A model generated the notes under the pieces. The model did no database searches. It saw only the letters and a list, made by a program, of their open reading frames with translations, and was not told the origin of the DNA. From assembly GCF_051020765.1 (NCBI RefSeq), contig NC_134939.1:2940901-3004900 (forward strand): a stretch of 64,000 nt of DNA, given 5' to 3'. This DNA is from Lasioglossum baleicum. Taxonomy: Eukaryota > Arthropoda > Insecta > Hymenoptera > Halictidae. Made by a program: the position numbers and the translations under genes. Shown piece after piece: positions 11,901 to 23,437 of the stretch. Position 1 is the first letter of the stretch; the number at the start of each line of letters is the position of its first letter.

Positions 11901-12005
11901 GAGAAAAAATGTCCTGTTACTTATAATTCTTATTTGTAACCAATACCATTTTAGTCGATGAAATACTTGTTATTCCATGACTTTTTTTCTTTTTGGTTAT
12001 AACTA

Positions 12006-12360
12006 GACTGCGGATCTTTATGGGGAATATAAAATGTTTGGCTTGATTGCAAGGCCAAGGAGCCAAATAGAAATATCTTTCTTCTTTTAATTGTATTATT
12101 AAGCTGAAATTAATACACTGATGTCTTTAAATCTTCTTAATCCGTCCACTTTTTGGTTTTGTTAATATACAGATCTACAAAAAAGTTCTAGTCACTGAAA
12201 CCGTAAAATAAATCGTAGGGCAAGGGGTTAATCATAGCAGGAGATGAATTTAATCATAGCAGGCCGCACTATTTGTATAATACTTGTGTAATTATAAAAG
12301 GTAAATGACACATAAAAGCAACACTGCCATTGTTGTCATAAAAGCATAAAATCCGCTGTC
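12006..12360. mobile_element. GACTGCGG MITE, copy A (with internal insertion)
   Basis: Starts GACTGCGGATCTTTATG and ends AAATCCGCTGTC, flanked by TA. It is about 150 bp longer than its relatives because of extra sequence around 12175-12330. It truncates the right end of the hAT relic. Confidence 0.75.
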
Positions 12361-13217
12361 TACTTGTCAGACTTCCGATTAGACTGTCCGCTGACAGGCA
12401 GACCGTGGTGCATCATCCAGTATTATCGAAATGATAGCGACAATTCGACCTTGATTCTGTATCGGACAATGCGTTGTCCCCCTTGGGGAGTAGTCTCTAA
12501 AGACTGCAGATACATACACGCAGTGCGACCATAATTCCGCGAACTATATCGGAGAACAGACGTAATCCGCGGCGAGTGCTGATTAGGAACGCGACACACG
12601 GTCCGATATACCGATATAGAGATTATAATTCAGAGTAGCGGAAGAGGAGAGCTATAGAGAGAGAGAGAGAGAGACAGAGAGTTGCGTAGTATCGGGCGCA
12701 TTGTTTTCGAAGCCTAAACGGTGCGCGGAATTACCGGCGCGGCGGAATGCGATCGGTGGAGCAATGCGGCCTCATTACCGCATTAGCGTAATTAGACGTC
12801 TGTTACAGATCGCGGGGGACCGGTAAACGCGCGGCCGCGCTTATAGTTAATGTCGCATTACACGACCGGCGAGCATCTTCGCGTTGATAATTGAGATGCG
12901 ACCGATACCGTCGGGGGAATTATGTTTCAACTCGAATTGAACGGCGTGCAGCTGCAATTGAATGCGCGTGCACCGCGATACGGCTGCCGCGCTGGCACTC
13001 GCGTAATGTGCACGTCGACGGGTCCCGGTAAACTCGTGCACACAGAGAGATGCACAAGTGCATGTACCGTTCCGGAAGTATTCGCGCGTTCATCGCCGGG
13101 CTGCGGATCCTTGTGTGAAATAAAAATTTTTGGCGTATCGGAACCAAATATTCCGCGGTATATTGAATTCATGTAAGAGTCTTTTACACAATTAATTCCT
13201 CTTTTTGGGAACATTTA
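12361..13217. other. Unique DNA, no gene seen
   Basis: GC-rich, with a GA microsatellite at 12655-12680. Short frames on both strands at 12850-13215 overlap each other and have no recognisable domain. Confidence 0.5.
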
Positions 13218-13297
13218 TTGGGTTGGCGAATAAGTTCGTTCGGTTTTTGTGATTTATTCCAGCCTAAAAAACCGAACGAACTTATTTGCCAACCCAA
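13218..13297. mobile_element. 80-bp palindromic mariner MITE
   Basis: Two mariner-type ends starting TTGGGTTGGCGAATAAGTTC face each other with only about 15 bp between them, and TA flanks both sides (13216-13217 and 13298-13299). The arms are about 31 bp, with one mismatch. The element is essentially nothing but its inverted ends. Confidence 0.9.
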
Positions 13298-13460
13298 TAT
13301 AAATAAGTAAACTGAATTGTTTCTCTGTAAATCAAAGAAGCAACATTCAATGTTTATCATTCACTCTGTTCTTCCGTTCTTACAATTACAATTTCTTATG
13401 ATCACAGTCTCTTTTGTTATCATTCGTACACTCATTTCTGCCACGTGTTTATCATCATTA

Positions 13461-13663
13461 GACTGCGTATCTTTATGCAAAATAAAAAATATCTGCATCG
13501 ATTCCAAGACACAGGAGCTGAATACAAATTTCTTACTTCTTTTAATTATTTTACTAAACTGGAATTTTAATTAATATGTTGATGTTCTTAAATTTTTTAG
13601 ATATGTCCACTGCTTTAAATTGTACATGACAGTTTTTGTTATAAATGCATAAAATCCACAGTC
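13461..13663. mobile_element. GACTGCGG MITE, copy B
   Basis: 203 bp, TA on both sides (13459-13460, 13664-13665), starting GACTGCGTATCTTTATGCAA and ending ATAAATGCATAAAATCCACA plus GTC. It is about 80 percent or more similar by eye to copy C at 48267. No coding capacity. Confidence 0.85.
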
Positions 13664-15861
13664 TAATCATCATCTTCACCTTATTATCTTTGTTGTACCT
13701 ATGGATGTCTGGCTTACCGATCATCGTTATTACGCGGGATGATTCAAATAATATTAGGGAGAAGTGCCATGTACTTTCCTTACATTCATTTAACACATTA
13801 TCTACCGCGAGTTATTTTAGTGCATTGTTAACAAGATATTTGCTGGCGATTATTCTGATGCATTATTTTGGTGCATCGAAAGCTGAAGGAAGTTCCAGAA
13901 TTTATGTCTCTCTTCACGCTTCTTTGTTCGATGCAAATATCGCCGGATGGGACACTGTATCAAAAAGAAAGTTTGCGAAGGTACCTGGAGAAGTGTCTCG
14001 GAGAACGACGCCGCCTTAATCGGCGGACAATTACAAGATAACCCGCGTTAACAGTGCAAACGAACATCCCCCCCCGCAGCAACGGGTTCATATTACTGTC
14101 GGAGAAGAACTTTTATTTTCGTAGGAATGAACGTCGGCTTGGGATATCTTTCCGCGCCGGTTCCGCTCGGAAAACAATGTAATTCAAACAGCAATTAAGA
14201 TTCCGGTTGTGTTTTGTGAGCAAGCCGAGAGAGCCAGGCCGGTGTCGATACTACTTTCGGAAAGTTCGTTGCCGATCGTTCCGCGATAAAACGACAGCGA
14301 ACGTGGGAGAGAATCGAGTCGAACCGGTAGCTATTTCCATCGGGAGCATTCTATTCCACTGAATGAATCAAACGAAACATTATTCATCAATTCTTACGGA
14401 AATGTCTCCAATTACTCAACGAAAACTTTCTCTGTCAGGCTCGCAAAGCCGCGTTACATATTGCAGGAATCCGAGCAACGTTGTGCACAGCGCAGAGTTT
14501 TTATTTAAAGGGTGTAATGCATGCCACGGGCGTAAATAGATTAAATGCAGGTAACAAAACAAGCAGGTCGAGAGCGTTACATAAACGGCGACGAGCAGAC
14601 GTCGTCGTTCCGCGACTCCATAAAACTGAGCACGATCCCCTAAATGACGAGTACCCGAGCCAAACGACACCACCGACCCGTTACACAGATATGAAGAGAC
14701 TCTGCGAGGGTCGTAGGATCCTCCTGCGAACATCTGCTCGATAGGTTTTAACCTTACTCGGCCTAAGAACCATTAAAAACGTCTTCTCCGTGACCGGAAC
14801 CCGATATTTCGACTCTAACGCGAATTACCCAATGTCTCTTGCACTATGATTTTCCTAGATGTGCATAATAACAATTAGAAAATTTTACCTTAAAAAAGCA
14901 GGAGGGAAGAAAAATATAATAAATAAGACGAACTCCTCTGTACGTAAAAGAAAAGTGCCCTCTACCTCGAAGATGTTCAGGATTCGTGTGGACCAGAATA
15001 ATCCATTAAAAAATCACAAGAGCCATAGCGGGAGTGTGTAATAAAACGTTCCCGGAATGTCTCTGTCAGGAACGGTTCGGTTTTCTTGGCTTCGGCCGTT
15101 GCCATAAGCGTTTCCGGGAGCCAGATCTCGAAACTAAGCGATAGATCGTCGTTCACCGCGAAGGACACAGCCCCCGGTTGGCCGTCATTTCTCAAAACGC
15201 CTGTGTTTCCCCTCCGGCGTAAGACCTTTTACCCACTTACCGCCACTTTGCGCTAATTGATTTCAAGTGTAACGAATTGTTTCGGGCGTGTCGCGACGAA
15301 CGGGGCCAACCCGCGCCCACCAGCCAGACAAATGGCAAGCGTTGTCACCCCAACAGTGTCGCCAGTTCCGCAACCCCCACGCCTCGAATAGGACGATGTT
15401 TGCGGCGAAGAATTCGCGATGACGCGACACACGAGACCCTGCCCGGGACACCGAGCTCTTAATTCACCGGCAAATTATTAATGCACCTGGGAATTCTCGC
15501 CGGCAGTTGTCTCGCCGGCGACAATTACGCAGGCCTGAGTATCGTGCTGCTAAATTCTTTTGTCGCGACCTGCTGGCGAAGAAGCTCCGCAGACGATGGC
15601 TTGTCTAAAATTGGTAGACAGCCGAGACGTCTCTGGAAACTTGACTAATTGCGTAGCCTCTTTTGGGAATCGGTTAAGGGTTGACAGCGAGTAAGCTGAT
15701 ATTCGTTGATTCGAAAGATGATTGACGTAATTCCAGTGGGATTCATTTCGTTTCATACAATTGCCTGTACTGTTATTGAAAGTGTGAACATTTTGTTTGT
15801 GAATTGATTATCGAATAAAAAGATTCTTTCAGAAAAAGACTGTGTGTTTCTTATTGATATA
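13664..15861. other. Unique DNA, no gene seen
   Basis: Overlapping short frames only (for example 13645-14019 and 14416-14733). No splice-bounded exon or repeat recognised. Confidence 0.5.
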
Positions 15862-16447
15862 CAGGGTGTTCGACTACAGGTGGGAGAAAATTTTAGGGGT
15901 GGTTGTGAAAATGAAGAATAAAAAAAATTGGTCCTTTGAAAACAAATTTTGCATTTTTTCATTCATTGCGGTTTTTATTGCAAATAATCAATAAGACCGA
16001 AAAACCATCCTACAGTGTTCTACAAATTCTGCTCGTTTCACTAAAAAGTGTGACATAAAAAAATTAAAAAAAGAAATTAAACCGACTTCGAAAAAACTCA
16101 CTGAAAAAATGCACTAAAAAGTATGGAATAATTTCCATTTAATTTATGTGAATACACACGAACTTAAATACAATACAATCTTCCCGGAGGCGCCGCAAAA
16201 TTGAAAATTTTATTTTATTTTAATTTTATTTTAATCAGCAACATCTGTCATTTGGAAAATTTTAATGTCGTTCCTGCGTCTAACAATCAATGCAAAACAT
16301 TTTTATTTCGCATAAAGATCCGCAGTCTATTAATAACTAAATAATGAAGTCGAAATCGCAATTTTTTTATTCTTCATTTTCGTCTTATATACATTATCAT
16401 GGAGAACCACCCCTTAAATTTTCTCCCACCTGTAGTCGAACACCCTG
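15862..16447. mobile_element. 586-bp TIR element with CAGGGTG ends
   Basis: The first 42 bases (starting CAGGGTGTTCGACTACAGGT) are repeated inverted at the right end with one mismatch. A further GAAGAATAAAAAAA block is shared after a 20-bp offset. TA precedes the left end; the right flank is TG. No coding sequence. Superfamily not determined. A partial GACTGCGG MITE lies inside it on the minus strand. Confidence 0.85.
16267..16327 (-). mobile_element. GACTGCGG MITE, partial copy E
   Basis: On the minus strand this reads GACTGCGGATCTTTATGC and continues with the family's interior for about 60 bp; TA follows on the outer side (16328-16329). I could not find the other end. Confidence 0.65.
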
Positions 16448-17990
16448 TGTGTTCATATTTTCTATTCAATGTGGTTCCGAATGAAATAAACTGCGTGATG
16501 AGTTCGCAGAAGGAATAGCCAGTACATTTTCAGCGAGACCGTGATTCTCTTTTTTACGTGGGCGAGCGAGAGTTTACCGGGTGTCCTGGAAATTTCATAA
16601 ATTACCGTGTGCGTGGTATATTCCGCAGGACGGATCCTGCAGCCATTTTCGACCCGTGTCCTGTTTTGGCTCCCCGGGAATGTCTCCCGGTCGCATTATT
16701 ATGCAAACGCATGTATGAAGGCGGCCGGTAAGGTAACAGTAAACAGTCAAATTAGGAGCGTGACAGGCCCGCTGACACTGGCATATTAGGTTGTCAGACT
16801 TCTTTCGCCTCGGGAACCAGCAAAAATCCTTCTCGTCCCGCGACCTCGAATAATGATGCAATACGCGTCAGGCGTAATGATAAAAACGTACAATAAAAGC
16901 CGCACGGAGATTTTTGCAAAACTACCGACACTCTCAGCGAAGTTTCCAATTTTACTCGCTTGACGCAAAATATTGCAAGTGGTCCAGTTATTTCGACATT
17001 CTTAATTGCAAAATGTCACTGCATTGGTCATTTTTGCGAAGATTTTTCTTTCAGAGAGAACAATCGAGTCGAAACGAAATTTTGCTGGAAGAACTTCCGA
17101 ATCGTTTCCAATAAGAGTTTAAGCAAGCAGCGCAAACCGCGCCATAACGTTGTAGATTGTATCTTGTCTCGGTCAGGATTTTTTCTACGGCATTGTCTTG
17201 CCGGTTCTTTATTCCAGCGGCAACGTCCTATTGTTTTTTCCTCGACACTAAAAAGTCCGCGGTCCGGCAATAAAAAGTTCGCCGGGACAAAAGTTAATGA
17301 CACCGGGCTGCCTCGTAATGTACGATCGCGCAGTATATAATCTATGAAATGCGCGAACACTTTTGTTTCCTCTCTTTCGTTCTCTTTCTCTCTCACGTTG
17401 CCGTATATTTTACGTTTAACCGACCGCGAACGTGGAACGGAAACGCGATATGTGTGTTGCACACGCGAAAATCGCGCCCTCGGAACGTCGTGCTAATTGA
17501 TGGATTCTTGTCAGATATCACGTTGCGAGATTCGTCGCGGATTCTTTCGAGGAAATATTCCGAGGAAATCGTGACACGCAACTCTGAGGGATTTTTATTG
17601 AAATATGTGCATACCGCAACCGTGATATGCGAGGGAATTGTGTATCTCTCGATCGTGGAACCCCGTGCCTGCTCGTGTGTCGCAGTCGATCGGAAATCTT
17701 CTGTGATATGAAATAGGTTGTCGCGGAACTTTCGTAATATGCACGTTTAATATCGCTATGTACAAACTACTTGATCGTGTTCGATGTTTTATTGTTTCCC
17801 AAGTTATCTCATACTTGACCACGCTGCTCGCTTTGTTAAAAGTAAAATGACGTGATCGTTTTTAAAATGCTTAGAAAGAATTTTTCAATGTACGGCCGCA
17901 ATAACCATTATACATTGCAATTTATAAATGTTGTTTGAAATATCGATCGCAAGGTTATAAATTGTATAATATGCTGATGTTCTCGGCGCA
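16448..17990. other. Unique DNA, no gene seen
   Basis: Short frames on both strands at 16590-17820 overlap and shadow each other. No domain or splice-bounded exon recognised. Confidence 0.5.
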
Positions 17991-17999
17991 ACAGTTCGA

Positions 18000-18105
18000 T
18001 CAGTTATTTAGGAAAAAAGCAAAATTTGTACGTTAGTTAAACTTTCAACGTTTCGATCCTAATTTGGATCCTTTTCAAGAAAGAAGAAAAACTGCGTCTG
18101 AAGAA
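18000..18105 (-). mobile_element. Penelope-like terminal fragment
   Basis: On the minus strand this matches the non-coding terminal region near 8560-8635. It shares a CAGACGC block, then GGATCC, a 5-nt spacer and AGGATCGAAACGTTGA, then an AAATTTTGC-like block. No coding part remains nearby. Confidence 0.7.
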
Positions 18106-21100
18106 TATATTTTCTAATGTAAAAACCAGAAACTTTAGAATATCTGTGAAATCACAGAATGTAACTATGTATCAAGATACTGTATTGAATTACTTACTTT
18201 CTTTATGAAAATTTTTAGGGAATTGGAAATTTCTTAACACATGCTGTTCTCATGTCGTCGAACAAGATACTGGATCATAGACAAACAAAGCCATTGGAAA
18301 CAGAAACCAACGGGTCGATCGATCAAAACTTGCAATTTATCTTTCAGATCGGTTCGAAAGTTCAAACACGATACATCCGACAAGTGTAAGAGCCAGCGAA
18401 TTCGCGTTCCGTTTTAATTCCCTCCTCAAAGAAAGAATGGAACTCGTCTAACAAGACCCCGCACACATCACTCATCAAAGAAACTTGCAGATAAGAAGCT
18501 AGCGTGTGCGACAGGCAACGATTTCTCGTCGGATTAGGGTTACAATTAGCAGTGTACGCGGTAGGAACTTTGAAATCGATACTCATTGGACTCCGTCGAT
18601 CTCTGGGGATCGTTGACCAGTCACACACGCGACACTATGCGCCTTCTAGCTGATGCAGTTGCAAGCAAAATGCAGCTCGTTCAACCATCGAATACGGAAA
18701 CCACTCTTCCTTGACGATGCCACTTGAATTCGATAGGTCAAGGAGCTTAACCCTCTCAAGCCTTGTTGTACTTCACCGATGAATAAGATCTTGCATAACT
18801 CTAACTGGAGGTTTTGACTTTAACAATGGAGCTAGGGCTCCGATGCGATGAACGTCAATTGATGTTAGGGTTATTGATTCCAGTAGTCAGGAAGTAGCTA
18901 AGATAGTCTAGGGGTTGGAGTTTACCGAGCAAAAGTTGTTTATTGGCTACGGGTTCGGTAATTTGGGCGAGAAACCTCGATAATGTCTTCGATCCTCGAG
19001 CATCTTCAAGATTCTACCGAGGATAGCGCAATAATGTTTGGTGCTGTTCGATGGCTGTTAGGATCTTCTGATTATAGTCTTGCAACTACTCGTCAGTAAG
19101 GTATTCTACACTTCGGGTAGTTCCAGATGTTTCCTAGTATCGAATATTGCGCAGTGTTCATTGTCTGTTCTGGATGTAAACATTTTATGCTAATAGTGTT
19201 AAAATTTACTTTGGTAAATTTAAACCTTCCCGGAATGATGTACTTAGTCTTAACTGTGCAATCTCTGCACAGTTCGCAATCTTTTCATCAGACTTTTCTA
19301 TCTTTTAATATTCGGCGAGCCAGCGGGGGATTTTCGGGGATTACAAGTTGGTCGAAAACTTGCCGGAATTTTGAGTGAAACGCGTCCTTCGACACCGTGC
19401 TGTCGAAGCAACAGACACGGCCGCGGGGCGAATAGTTTTGAGCGACGGGGCACGTCCGTCCGCAACGTGATCGACGTAATCGGTCGGCTAATTGAAAAAA
19501 GTAGTCGACGATCAACCGCCGCGTCTATTTTTCTCCGTGTCCGTCGACTTTTTCCACCGACGGGGACGATGATCGTTGACGCGGTATCAAGATCGATGAG
19601 CGAGCGATAAAGCTGCTCAACTGGTCCCGTTTGGCAACCTCTCCGCATTTTTTACCCGCGCATGATCCCTCCGAGACGCGTACGAGATTCTCGAACCCGT
19701 CACATATTTCGAACTTTGTCTCGTGATCGCTAATTGGAGAAGCCGTATAACGATGTGCATATATTAGCTGTATATTTTCAAGGAAAAACAACAGCTCGGA
19801 ACATCTTCCCCTAAAAAGTTCTGGAACTGTTTTGCTAATTGCCTGACAGTTGGTTGCGAAAGCACGAAAGGACCCGACTGCTCCCGTAGAAATTTCGGAA
19901 AATTTTTCAAAGTTCCGCGAAAATAGAAAATTAGATGTTCCCGCCAGGGAAGAACTAGTTTTCAAATTAACAGTAACACGTTCTTGGTTTTCCTCAGTAT
20001 TCGAAGTTGCTTTCGCCTAAACTCCCTCGCATTTGCGCGGATAAAAGGCAATTGAGGGCACGGCGCGGCGCGGCGTCGTGTACACGCGAAAGGAAAAACC
20101 CACCGCACGGTGGTTAATAAGAAAGTTTAATAATTGTTTGAATTGTGGGGATTCTTCTTAGCCGAAAAGTTTCTTTGGGAAGCTTGCATTAATTAAGAGC
20201 TGGCTCTGAGGGATTATTTTGGAACGTCGAAAAATTCCATCGATGCAGTCTTCGAGGAAACATCGTTAAAATCACAATTTAATTTTTCTTCCGGACGGGA
20301 TTAACGGAATAAAAATCTAGCGAGAGTCTAATGACATTTTTATTTCGCTCGCGTAGCTCCAGTCTTGCAAATCATGGCGCAAGATGAAAGGATTTTAATC
20401 GTTACCGGCTCTACAGTGATTCGCGGCCATCCGTCATCCTGCTGACAGATTCCGTTCTTTGTTAATTGCAAAGAGCGAAATAATAAGAGCTGATGCAGTC
20501 CAACTTCTGTAACGAGTTATAAAATTTTCGGACGATTCTCGAAGTGAAGCACGAACTTCTCGCGCGTGCACAAAATTTTGTATTAATGTCAGAGGACCAT
20601 CGAAATTCCTATTTCCCGCGTTCGGCAACAGAAATTTGCATCTGCAGAAATATGCGAGGTATGAAGTGAACTGAATCACACACACACAGGTAGAGAATTC
20701 TTTTAACAAGGTTTCTTGCGATCCGCAGCGCGGGAATCTGCATTCTATTAACGTGAAAGTATATTTTTCTGTTTCCCCCGTTACGCGTCTCGTTTTCTGC
20801 GAAAATAGAGACATATTCTCGAGTGATATCGAGTAACATATTTTCTTTCCGCGACGGTGCCGGGCGACGGCGGCGGCGTACGTGTGCGCATTTCAGCGGC
20901 TTCGTGACACACGGTAAAGAACCGACGAGCCACGTCGAAATTAGATTTGTCCAGCTGATTCCGTTCTTCTTGGATCTGATTCCTTTTTGCTCGCGGCCGC
21001 GTTTCTTCCCATTTCGCCGGATACGCCTGACGCTCTTCCGATGGCTTCCAACTTGATTCGATTCCCGGACAACACCGGAAACAATTATGTCAGCACGCGA

Positions 21101-21585
21101 CGTAACTGACAATCTATCTGCGGGGAACGCTCCCCGAACAGCTCCCTCGGATAAAAAACGATCATTGCACCGGGCTCCGATAAAAATCTCGAAAATGAAA
21201 CATCAACCTTCATTTATCGATCAGCGCGCCGCTATCGCCGCGATATATCGCGGTTTGCCAGGAGGGTGGATAAGCATTTAGCTGAAACGTGAAATCGCAT
21301 TATTCCTGGTGGCAATTTTGTGTAAATAGCTGCTTCAAATTGATGGAAAAATTCCACAAATTTTTACGGAATTTTAGGTGAGAGGATACATTTTTGTTAA
21401 ATTGTGCGTCTTCTCAGTTTTCAAACGTTGGATATAAAAAATGTAAACAGACCACGGACCGAGGACAGCGATTGGCGAGCGAGTACGAGGACAAACTGTT
21501 TCGTTCTCGCGAAAACAAATCCCTCCGATGAGTCTGCATGTGTGTGTGCGGCCGCAGGTGTTCGGTCGAGGCGCCCTAGACGCCA
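18106..21585. other. Unique DNA, no gene seen
   Basis: Short minus-strand frames (18362-18628, 19525-19965, 20434-20814, 20609-21112) have no domains I recognise. I see no clear repeat. Confidence 0.5.
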
Positions 21586-22553
21586 CACAGTGGTCTAGAA
21601 GTCAGTTCTAGTGCGAATTAATTATTGTGCGAGGAAGAAATTGACATTTTGTGTAAAAAGTACATTTAAATATTTGAGTAAAGTAAATAAAACATAATTT
21701 ACAATACCAACTACTTGTTTATTAATATAATAATTATTAATCTAATACTACATTCATTAAAATTTTTTAATGGCCTTCAAACTCTTGCAGGTTCAAGTTT
21801 TCAAAGTCTTATTTTTTGACAGGAATCTATCTTTATAATTATTGCCTATTTTCCAACGTTTCTCAATATTTTTGATAAAGTTCTCTAAAATTCCTTCAAT
21901 ATTGTGTCCGCCCACATTCCTTTCGGTAAAAATAGCCTCGCAATCCACTAACCCAATCTTTTCGTTTCAAATTCTTCAATTTGAACCATTCTTCGAACAA
22001 CTCTAAGCGGGTGATCGTAGATACGTTTACCAAAATATTAAAATAGCATGATAATGGGATTGCGGGGGATCGCGTTTTCTCTTTGCCGTTTATGGAGATG
22101 AAGTAAGCTTTCAAATTAAATACTTCGCAACGCGTGCAAATGCGTGCAAATTTTGTAAAACTTACGACATTCTAATGATTTTTCTTAAAAAGTATCAGTT
22201 CATAAAATGTATCATAAAGTGTGTGAAGAAAACGTAAATCTACCATTTCCAGTTACAGCCATACTGATAATATCAGTATAACAAGATACTAACACAATTT
22301 ATGCATACTTCAAGAATGAACTCGATATTTTCAGGTTATAATTGGTAGCAACTGACTAACGCAGAAAAACAAAATGTGGTTACTGGAATGTTGACAGTCT
22401 TGCCAACAATAATACGGTGATGTGATTTACCAATTTTGCTTTTGTTATTGTAGTATACATATCAAACTATCATACAAGTATAAATGTTAACAGATTTACG
22501 TTAGTTGGTATTTTTAATTTATTCGCGCTAGAACTGACTTTTAGACCACAGTG
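21586..22553. mobile_element. Non-autonomous Transib element
   Basis: The left end reads CACAGTGGTCTAGAAGTCAG and the right end, inverted, CACTGTGGTCTAAAAGTCAG; about 38 bp match with a few differences. The element is flanked by a perfect 5-bp GC-rich duplication, CGCCA (21581-21585 and 22554-22558). A CAC-x-RTG terminus plus 5-bp GC-rich target duplication is diagnostic of Transib, the superfamily from which the RAG1 core derives. The interior is AT-rich. A 72-codon minus-strand frame (21896-22114) is not recognisably transposase. Length 968 bp against about 3 kb for autonomous Transibs. Confidence 0.85.
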
Positions 22554-22952
22554 CGCCAGTTAGTCGCTGGCCAAATTCGGCAACGGTACGTTTTTAGACA
22601 GCTCCTCAATAAAGAGTGTACAATTCTCATGCATTCGTAATCACGTTTATTTAGTAATCCAGCCCATTTTTGGTTCTAATTGAACACATTTCTATAATTG
22701 GGGGTGCGAAGGGTTAATATTAGGTCATCCCATAAGTTCGAGCCGACATTTGTGTATACATTTCATGCGTCGATTTGTAAACTTTACGGCGATAAGGGAC
22801 CAATGCACTTAAGCGTAGCTGTTCGGGAACAGTCCAGAGAAGGTTTTCGCGTGTATAACATTTCATGTTATATGAATTTCGGAAAGGAAGTTCAGTAACA
22901 ATCGCCACGAACAACATGTGTGCTGTTTACGGAGAAAGTGCACTTTCATCTC

Positions 22953-22979
22953 GTACCTGTGGTACCTGTGGTACCTGTG
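22953..22979. repeat. Three tandem GTACCTGTG units
   Basis: Exact 9-bp unit repeated three times at 22953, 22962 and 22971, inside the deleted mariner. A multiple of three, so it would add codons rather than shift frame. Confidence 0.95.
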
Positions 22980-22995
22980 GTTTCAACGTTTTGAA

Positions 22996-23157
22996 GGTGG
23001 GAATTTTTATTTAGAAGACAAGGAACGCGTTCCGGGCGTCCTCCTCAGATAGACGAAGATAAAATTCGAGACGTTGTACAGAAATTACGAAATTTATCAG
23101 TTGAGATGTCAGATATTCTGAAAATCCCTAAAACAAACTTAAAGGTATGTTAAAAAA
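22996..23157 (+). pseudogene. Mariner transposase N-terminal fragment
   Basis: An open segment encodes RRQGTRSGRPPQIDEDKI followed by RDVVQKLRNLSVEMSDILKI and a short tail ending KTNLKVC and a stop. The SGRP block and the following helix pattern are those of the mariner DNA-binding region, between the two helix-turn-helix motifs. A stop separates it from the upstream part and no D,D34D catalytic domain follows. About 50 of the usual 345 residues remain. Confidence 0.7.
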
Positions 23158-23210
23158 TTAACATATGCAACCGCTCGGAAAACGGCACGAACTTATGGGA
23201 TGACCTAATA

Positions 23211-23437
23211 TTGGGTTGGCAAGAAAGTAATTTCGGTATTTTAATGTGAAATAGAACCTAATTTTTCTATTCAAGCAATGAACTTTAATAAATAAGATAT
23301 TTTCCCTTTTGTCCGATGATTTTTTGAAAAGAAGAATAAATAAGAAAATATTTTATTGATTAAAGTTCATCGTTTGAATAAAGAAATTCGGTTTAATCTC
23401 ACCTTAAAATACCGAAATTACTTTCTTGCCAACCCAA
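23211..23437. mobile_element. 227-bp palindromic mariner MITE
   Basis: Ends TTGGGTTGGCAAGAAAGTAA and its inverted match; almost the entire element is one imperfect palindrome with arms of about 100 bp. Its left TA (23209-23210) is also the right TA of the preceding mariner; the right TA is 23438-23439. Confidence 0.9.

Larger units (their letters stand above)
10809..12005 (+). mobile_element. hAT transposon relic with subterminal tandem arrays
   Basis: The left end probably starts CAGGGAGC (10809), a hAT-type terminus, though this boundary is uncertain. A relic of the transposase C-terminus lies in the middle. On both sides are arrays of 38-45-bp units carrying ATAACAGTTAT-type palindromes: about five units at 11005-11215, and five to six in opposite orientation at 11660-11900. 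The outer right segment (11930-11998) matches, inverted, the end of a second copy at 48106-48240. The right terminus is cut off by a MITE inserted at 12004. Confidence 0.75.
22720..23208 (+). mobile_element. Internally deleted mariner, 489 bp
   Basis: Ends TTAGGTCATCCCATAAGTTC at the left and its inverted match at the right, with TA on both sides (22718-22719, 23209-23210). A plus-strand segment near 22996-23156 keeps transposase N-terminal sequence including SGRPPQIDEDKIRDVVQKLR, the mariner linker and second helix-turn-helix. A 9-bp triplication GTACCTGTG (22953-22979) interrupts the preceding coding part. The catalytic domain is absent. Confidence 0.85.

Noticed and set aside
21896..22114. 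Transib transposase remnant
   Set aside because: The 72-codon frame inside the Transib shows no catalytic motif I can recognise.
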